Shown piece by piece: positions 60,234 through 64,000 of a stretch of DNA of 64,000 nt (position 1 is the first letter of the stretch; each line of letters starts with the position of its first letter). The DNA lies in assembly GCA_021155205.1 (NCBI GenBank), contig JAJNPS010000052.1, forward strand, positions 124,001 to 188,000, written 5' to 3'. This stretch comes from Rhodobacterales bacterium (GTDB taxonomy: Bacteria; Pseudomonadota; Alphaproteobacteria; Rhodobacterales; Rhodobacteraceae). The notes beneath the pieces were generated by a model. The model was not told where the DNA came from. It saw only the letters and a list, made by a program, of their open reading frames with translations, and searched no databases. The position numbers and the translations under genes are program-made.

Positions 60234-61126
60234 CGGTGGAGATGATCGGGGCCGAGGCGGAAACGTGCCTCGACTGGCACGGGCTGATGGCGGCGCTGGT
60301 GGCGGGGCATGACCGGCCCCGCGCGGCAATCGGCGATCTGATCCTGCGGCGCGGCGCGGACACGCTTCTGGATCGGGCAGCCTGGATCGACGGGCTTGGG
60401 GCGCTGGTCAAGGTCGCGACCGTCGTGCCGGGCAACGCCGCGCGGGGCCTGGGGTCGGTCAACGGCGCGGTCGCCCTGTTCGATGATGCGACCGGCGTGC
60501 TGTCGGCGATGGTCGATTTCCATCTGGTCACGAAATGGAAGACCGCGGGGGACAGCCTGCTGGCGGCCAGCCTTCTGGCGCGCAAGGATGCCCGCAACAT
60601 CCTGCTGGTGGGTGCAGGGACAGTGGCGCGGTCGATGGTCGAGGCCTATCGCGCGGTCTGGCCCGATGCACGGTTCACGGTCTGGTCGCGCAAATCTGCA
60701 GCGACGATGGGACTGCCCGTGGCCGATGACTTGCAGGCGGCGGTCAGGGCCGCCGACATCATCTGTACCTGCACGATGGCGACCGAACCGTTGATCCGGG
60801 GCGACTGGCTGCAGCCGGGACAGCATCTGGACCTGATCGGCGCCTATCGCCCCGACATGCGCGAGGTGGATGACGCTGCGATGGCGCGTGCACAGGTCTT
60901 TGTCGATGCGCGCGCGACGACGCTGCACCATATCGGCGAGCTGATTGCGCCGATCCGGTCCGGCGCGATGACCGAGGCCGATGTGGTGGCGGATTTCTAC
61001 GACATCGCGGCAGGCAGGTTCGCCCGCCGGTCCGACGACGACATCACCATTGCCAAGAATGGCGGCGGCGCGCATCTGGACCTGATGACGGCGGGCTACA
61101 TCATGGATCGCTGGCGCGCGCTATAG
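60230..61126 (+). CDS. Ornithine cyclodeaminase / mu-crystallin family protein
   Basis: A 298-residue NAD(P)-binding enzyme of the OCD family. The Rossmann motif is ILLVGAGTVARSMVEAYRA; substrate-binding residues usually found near the N-terminus are in VKVATVVPGNAARGLGSVNG and LVTKWKTAGDSLLAASLLA. The family includes ornithine cyclodeaminase, alanine dehydrogenase-like and ketimine reductase enzymes, so the substrate is open. It is coupled to the DMT permease by a 4-bp overlap. Confidence 0.88.
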   Translation: MTVEMIGAEAETCLDWHGLMAALVAGHDRPRAAIGDLILRRGADTLLDRAAWIDGLGALVKVATVVPGNAARGLGSVNGAVALFDDATGVLSAMVDFHLVTKWKTAGDSLLAASLLARKDARNILLVGAGTVARSMVEAYRAVWPDARFTVWSRKSAATMGLPVADDLQAAVRAADIICTCTMATEPLIRGDWLQPGQHLDLIGAYRPDMREVDDAAMARAQVFVDARATTLHHIGELIAPIRSGAMTEADVVADFYDIAAGRFARRSDDDITIAKNGGGAHLDLMTAGYIMDRWRAL

Positions 61127-61166
61127 CCCGTCACGCCCAGGCCTGCGGCGAACGTTTGCCGCGCCG

Positions 61167-62561
61167 TCACGGCCGCGTTGAGGGCAGCCTGATGGTTGCG
61201 CGCAGGCCGGTCGGATGCCGGTTTTCCAGCACCAGAACGCCGCCATGGGCCAGCACGATGCTGCGCGCAATCGACAGGCCAAGTCCCGCGCCGCCGGTAT
61301 CGCCGCTGCGGCTGCCTTCGCCGCGGACAAAGGGTTCGAACATGCTGTCCAGCCGTTCGGGCGGAATGCCCGGGCCCTGGTCGTCGATGGTGATGACGGC
61401 CTCGTCCCCGGCAGCCGTCAGACCCACGCTTGCGGTCCTGCCATAGCGCAAGGCGTTGTCGACCAGGTTTCCGACGGCGCGGCCGAGGGCAACCGCACGC
61501 GCCTGAACGCGCGCGCCAGACCCGTGCCGGAAGGGCACGCCCCTGTCGGCGCAAAGGCGCGCAAGAAACGCCGCAAGGTCGATCGACTGCACCTCTTCGG
61601 CCTCGCGGCTGTCGCGGGCATAGCTGACCAGCCCGTCGGCCATCACCGCCATTTCTTCAAGCGTGCGGATCATCGGGTCGCGCAGATCCGGGTCGTCCAG
61701 CAGTTCGGCGCGGATCCTCAGACTGGTGATCGGGGTGCGCAGATCGTGGCCCACGGCGGCCAGCACCCGCATGCGTTCGGCGTCGAACCGGGCAATCTGC
61801 GCCTGCATCCCGTTGAAGGCGGACGCCGCATCGCGCATTTCGCGGGCACCGTCCTCCGGCACGCGCACGGTCCGGTCGCCCCGCCCCGCCGCGCGCGCCG
61901 CCGTCGCCAGCGTGGCAAGCGGCCGCGTCAACTGGCGCACGAAGATCATGCCGACGCCAAGCACCGCCACCAGCGACAGTCCCAGCACGATCAGGAACAC
62001 ATCCTGCTGCAGGCGGCTGTCGCCGATGCCGGCTGCAGCCGCCACGACATTCAGCCAGGCATGTGCCGCGTCGGCTGGTCCGGCTGGACGCAGCGCGACC
62101 GAGATAGCGATCACCTGCTGGCCACCGGGGTGATCGCCGCCATCTTCCTTTCCAGGAGCGCCGTGCAGTCGCCCGTCCGGATGCAAACCAGCCGCAATTG
62201 CCACCCTGACCTCGCGATCGCCAAGCGCCCCTGCCAGCCGCCCGGCAATCGCGACCGCGCGCGCATCGGTCTGGGCCACTGTCACGATCGGTCGCGTCTC
62301 GACCGACACTTCGGCAAACCGGGTCGAGGCATCGCGGGCGATCCGCGCGCGCAAGGCGGGATCGACCGCCTCCATCGTCGGCACCAGCGCGATGATCCTT
62401 TCGACCTCGCGCACCTCGTCGGAGCGGCGGTCCAGCCGTTGCCGTTCGAACGACAGAAGGCCCGCCGCGACCAGATTCGCGGCCACCAGCGCGATGGCCA
62501 GAAGCAGCGCAAACCTCCCCGCGAGCCCGTCCGGGATCCATCGGCGCGCGCGCTTCATCAT
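61167..62561 (-). CDS. Two-component sensor histidine kinase
   Basis: A 464-residue membrane sensor kinase. The first helix is FALLLAIALVAANLVAAGLL, a periplasmic domain spans about residues 40-160, and the second helix is VFLIVLGLSLVAVLGVGMIF. A HAMP domain precedes the H-box AVGHDLRTPITSLRI, and the ATP domain shows N-box LGRAVGNLVDNALRYG, G1 DDQGPGIP and G2 GGAGLGLSIA. The stimulus is unknown. The start at 62561 overlaps the response-regulator stop, and the first codons are ATGATG, so the second ATG is also possible. Confidence 0.92.
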   Translation of the reverse strand: MMKRARRWIPDGLAGRFALLLAIALVAANLVAAGLLSFERQRLDRRSDEVREVERIIALVPTMEAVDPALRARIARDASTRFAEVSVETRPIVTVAQTDARAVAIAGRLAGALGDREVRVAIAAGLHPDGRLHGAPGKEDGGDHPGGQQVIAISVALRPAGPADAAHAWLNVVAAAAGIGDSRLQQDVFLIVLGLSLVAVLGVGMIFVRQLTRPLATLATAARAAGRGDRTVRVPEDGAREMRDAASAFNGMQAQIARFDAERMRVLAAVGHDLRTPITSLRIRAELLDDPDLRDPMIRTLEEMAVMADGLVSYARDSREAEEVQSIDLAAFLARLCADRGVPFRHGSGARVQARAVALGRAVGNLVDNALRYGRTASVGLTAAGDEAVITIDDQGPGIPPERLDSMFEPFVRGEGSRSGDTGGAGLGLSIARSIVLAHGGVLVLENRHPTGLRATIRLPSTRP

Positions 62562-63292
62562 GACCGCTCCGCCGATCCGGCATCGTCCACATCCACGGCA
62601 AGCCGGTAGCCGCCGCCCCATTCCGTCACCAGAAGCAAGGGACTGGCGGCATCCGCCTCCAGCTTGCGGCGCAAGCGGGCGACCTGATTGTCGATGGCGC
62701 GGTCATAGGGTTTCGCCGCGCGCCCGACAGTCAGGTCCAGAAGCCGCGCACGCGTCAGGACTGTCTGGGGATGGTCCAGAAAGATCGCCAGCAGCCGGTT
62801 TTCGCCCGAGGTCAGCGCCAGTTCCTGCCCGTCGCCGCGCATGATCCGCTGTGCGCCCGCGTCATGGACCCAGTCGCCAAAACGGCGGCGGCCGGACTTG
62901 ACCGGCGCTGCCACCGGCGGCACCCGACGCAGGACGGCGCGGATGCGCGCCAAGAGTTCGCGCGGGTTGAACGGTTTGACAAGATAGTCGTCCGCCCCGA
63001 GTTCAAGCCCGACGATGCGGTCGGTCTCGTCGGCCATGGCGGTCAAAAGGATGACCGGCGTGCCCCCCCTTGCCACCAGCCAGCGGCACAGGCTGAGCCC
63101 GTCCTCGCCCGGCATCATCACGTCCAGCACGACAAGATTGATCGCCGCCTCGCCGATGGCCTTGCGGGCCTCGGCGGCATTGGCGGCAAGGCGCGTGCGA
63201 AACCCCTGCTTGCGCAGATACTGGCCCAACGGCTCGCGGATGTCGCGGGCGTCGTCGACGATCAGGATATGCGGTTCGATCTCGCTGGACAT
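62558..63292 (-). CDS. OmpR-family response regulator
   Basis: A 244-residue regulator. The receiver domain has the acidic pair in VDDARDI, the phospho-Asp in VVLDVMMPGEDG and the Lys in VKPF. The C-terminal winged helix (SGENRLLAIFLDHPQTVLTRARLL and GGYRL) binds DNA. The start at 63292 (MSSEIEPHILIVDD) removes a 36-residue non-homologous extension. It is upstream of, and coupled to, the sensor kinase. It is divergent from the EF-hand gene at 63540, a possible target. Confidence 0.94.
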   Translation of the reverse strand: MSSEIEPHILIVDDARDIREPLGQYLRKQGFRTRLAANAAEARKAIGEAAINLVVLDVMMPGEDGLSLCRWLVARGGTPVILLTAMADETDRIVGLELGADDYLVKPFNPRELLARIRAVLRRVPPVAAPVKSGRRRFGDWVHDAGAQRIMRGDGQELALTSGENRLLAIFLDHPQTVLTRARLLDLTVGRAAKPYDRAIDNQVARLRRKLEADAASPLLLVTEWGGGYRLAVDVDDAGSAERS

Positions 63293-63539
63293 GCCCGGTC
63301 CGGTTTGGGGAACACCTTCTGGTCCCGCGGCAAGCCTATGGCAGCGGGCACCTGCCTTTCCAGTCGCATGATGCCGCCTGCCCGGCAAGTTTTGTCGCAA
63401 GTTGTATCAGCCGCGGCGCGGGGGCACAGGTCGCGACAAACCCGCCGTCGCGCTGACACACATTCCTTGGCATCACACCCCAGATCGCGATCACCGGACG
63501 GCATGACGCCCCGGTCAACACTGATGAAAGGACGACAGA

Positions 63540-64000
63540 ATGAACACCTCGAAACTTTTGCCGATCTCGGCCCTTGTGCTCGCACTGGTCGGAACCGGCG
63601 CCGTGGTTGCCACCGCGCAGAACCTGACGGTCGATCCTGCAGCGCAGGGGACTGCGGCGCAGGTCACGCCGGCGGACTTTTCCGGCGGGCGCGACGGTGA
63701 CGGGCGCGACGGTGACGGGCGCGATGGTGACGGGCGCGATGGCGGCGAGCACGGACCCCGCGGCAAAGGCGGCATGGGCTTTGGCGGCGGGCGCGGCGGC
63801 GAGATGTTCGCCAGCCTGATCGCCAAGATCGACGCCGACGGCAATGGTGCGATCACGCAGGCCGAACTCGATGCCTACCGGACCGCGCAGGTGACGGCTG
63901 CGGACGCATCGAAGGACGGCGCGCTGAGCGTGGACGAGTTCGAGACGCTATACCGCGACTTCGTGCGGCCGCAGATGGTCGATACGTTCCAGGGTCTTGA
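63540..64000 (+). CDS. Secreted EF-hand calcium-binding protein (cut by window edge)
   Basis: The 5' 153 codons of a protein with a signal peptide (MNTSKLLPISALVLALVGTG, cleavage near AVVATAQ). After it comes a Gly/Asp-rich stretch with four RDGDG-type repeats, then two EF-hand loops, DADGNGAITQAEL (full consensus) and DASKDGALSVDEF (lacking the first consensus Asn/Asp spacing but with conserved ends). It probably binds calcium in the periplasm or outside the cell. AAAGGA lies ahead of the ATG. It is divergent from the two-component genes, with 247 bp between the starts. Confidence 0.85.
   Translation, partial: MNTSKLLPISALVLALVGTGAVVATAQNLTVDPAAQGTAAQVTPADFSGGRDGDGRDGDGRDGDGRDGGEHGPRGKGGMGFGGGRGGEMFASLIAKIDADGNGAITQAELDAYRTAQVTAADASKDGALSVDEFETLYRDFVRPQMVDTFQGL
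63691..63750 (+). repeat. Four tandem 15-bp repeats inside the EF-hand gene
   Basis: The unit CGCGACGGTGACGGG is repeated three times (the third with one base change) and a fourth diverged copy follows (CGCGATGGCGGCGAG). In frame it encodes RDGDG units, an acidic, flexible segment. Exact 15-bp tandem copies are prone to slippage, so copy number should vary between strains. Confidence 0.95.

Noticed and set aside
63691..63750. Tandem repeats as a CRISPR array
   Set aside because: The units are adjacent 15-mers without spacers, and they lie in frame within a coding sequence.
1..64000. tRNA, rRNA, insertion sequences and prophage genes
   Set aside because: I looked for T-loop sequences, transposase motifs and phage-type gene runs and found none that hold up; this is by eye, so a tRNA scan would be the decisive check.

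Overview
The window is GC-rich chromosomal DNA from an alphaproteobacterium, most likely the Rhodobacterales/Rhodobacteraceae. The evidence is the gene content and its arrangement: a SelD fused to an NADH-dehydrogenase-like flavoprotein, dispersed hemC/hemE/hemF, membrane-anchored cytochrome c next to prephenate dehydratase, dnaX-ybaB-recR, a ferritin-like MbfA behind an Irr-type box, and many 4-bp ATGA/GTGA gene overlaps. I see no insertion sequence, prophage, CRISPR array, tRNA or rRNA. The only RNA gene is the 4.5S signal recognition particle RNA.

Layout. 1-5.8 kb: start of a hydantoinase/oxoprolinase, sigma-54 (rpoN), then a selenium pair (SelD fusion and tRNA 2-selenouridine synthase) and a DUF1287 protein. 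5.8-12.2 kb: a coupled tesA/FAD-oxidase/argE run, divergent from a YbbA/YbbP-type ABC exporter. 12.2-16.4 kb: heme genes hemC, hemE and hemF with a DMT transporter. 16.5-21.7 kb: SDR, RNA methyltransferase, clpS, HAD phosphatase and a DD-carboxypeptidase with a SPOR domain. 21.7-28.7 kb: yejABEF peptide importer plus a glycosyltransferase. 28.9-36.2 kb: cytochrome c, pheA, nudC, CpdB-like phosphodiesterase, HAD and a degenerate M24 protein. 36.3-42.7 kb: SRP RNA and housekeeping genes rsgA, dnaX, ybaB, recR, accD, folC. 42.7-47.4 kb: TetR regulator, mbfA, AEC permease, formylglutathione hydrolase, UPF0178 and a short GNAT.

The most distinctive part is 47.4-59.1 kb. A CoA-transferase, enoyl-CoA hydratase, aldehyde dehydrogenase, two GMC flavoprotein dehydrogenases, a Dabb protein and a LacI-type regulator form one tightly overlapped operon. 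It faces a convergent pair, a KdgK-like sugar kinase and a fumarate-reductase-like flavoprotein. The same 12-bp palindrome, TGGAACGTTCCA, lies twice in front of the first operon and once in front of the second pair, so the LacI protein probably controls both. Two gene remnants are embedded in the operon: the first 28 codons of a Gfo/Idh/MocA-type oxidoreductase directly under the operators, and a short ORF resembling the TOBE tail of a sugar ABC ATPase. Together they suggest a sugar-catabolic locus remodelled into an alcohol-to-acid-to-CoA oxidation pathway of unknown substrate.

59.2-64 kb: a DMT permease coupled to an ornithine-cyclodeaminase-family enzyme, then an OmpR/EnvZ-type two-component pair divergent from a secreted EF-hand protein cut by the window end.
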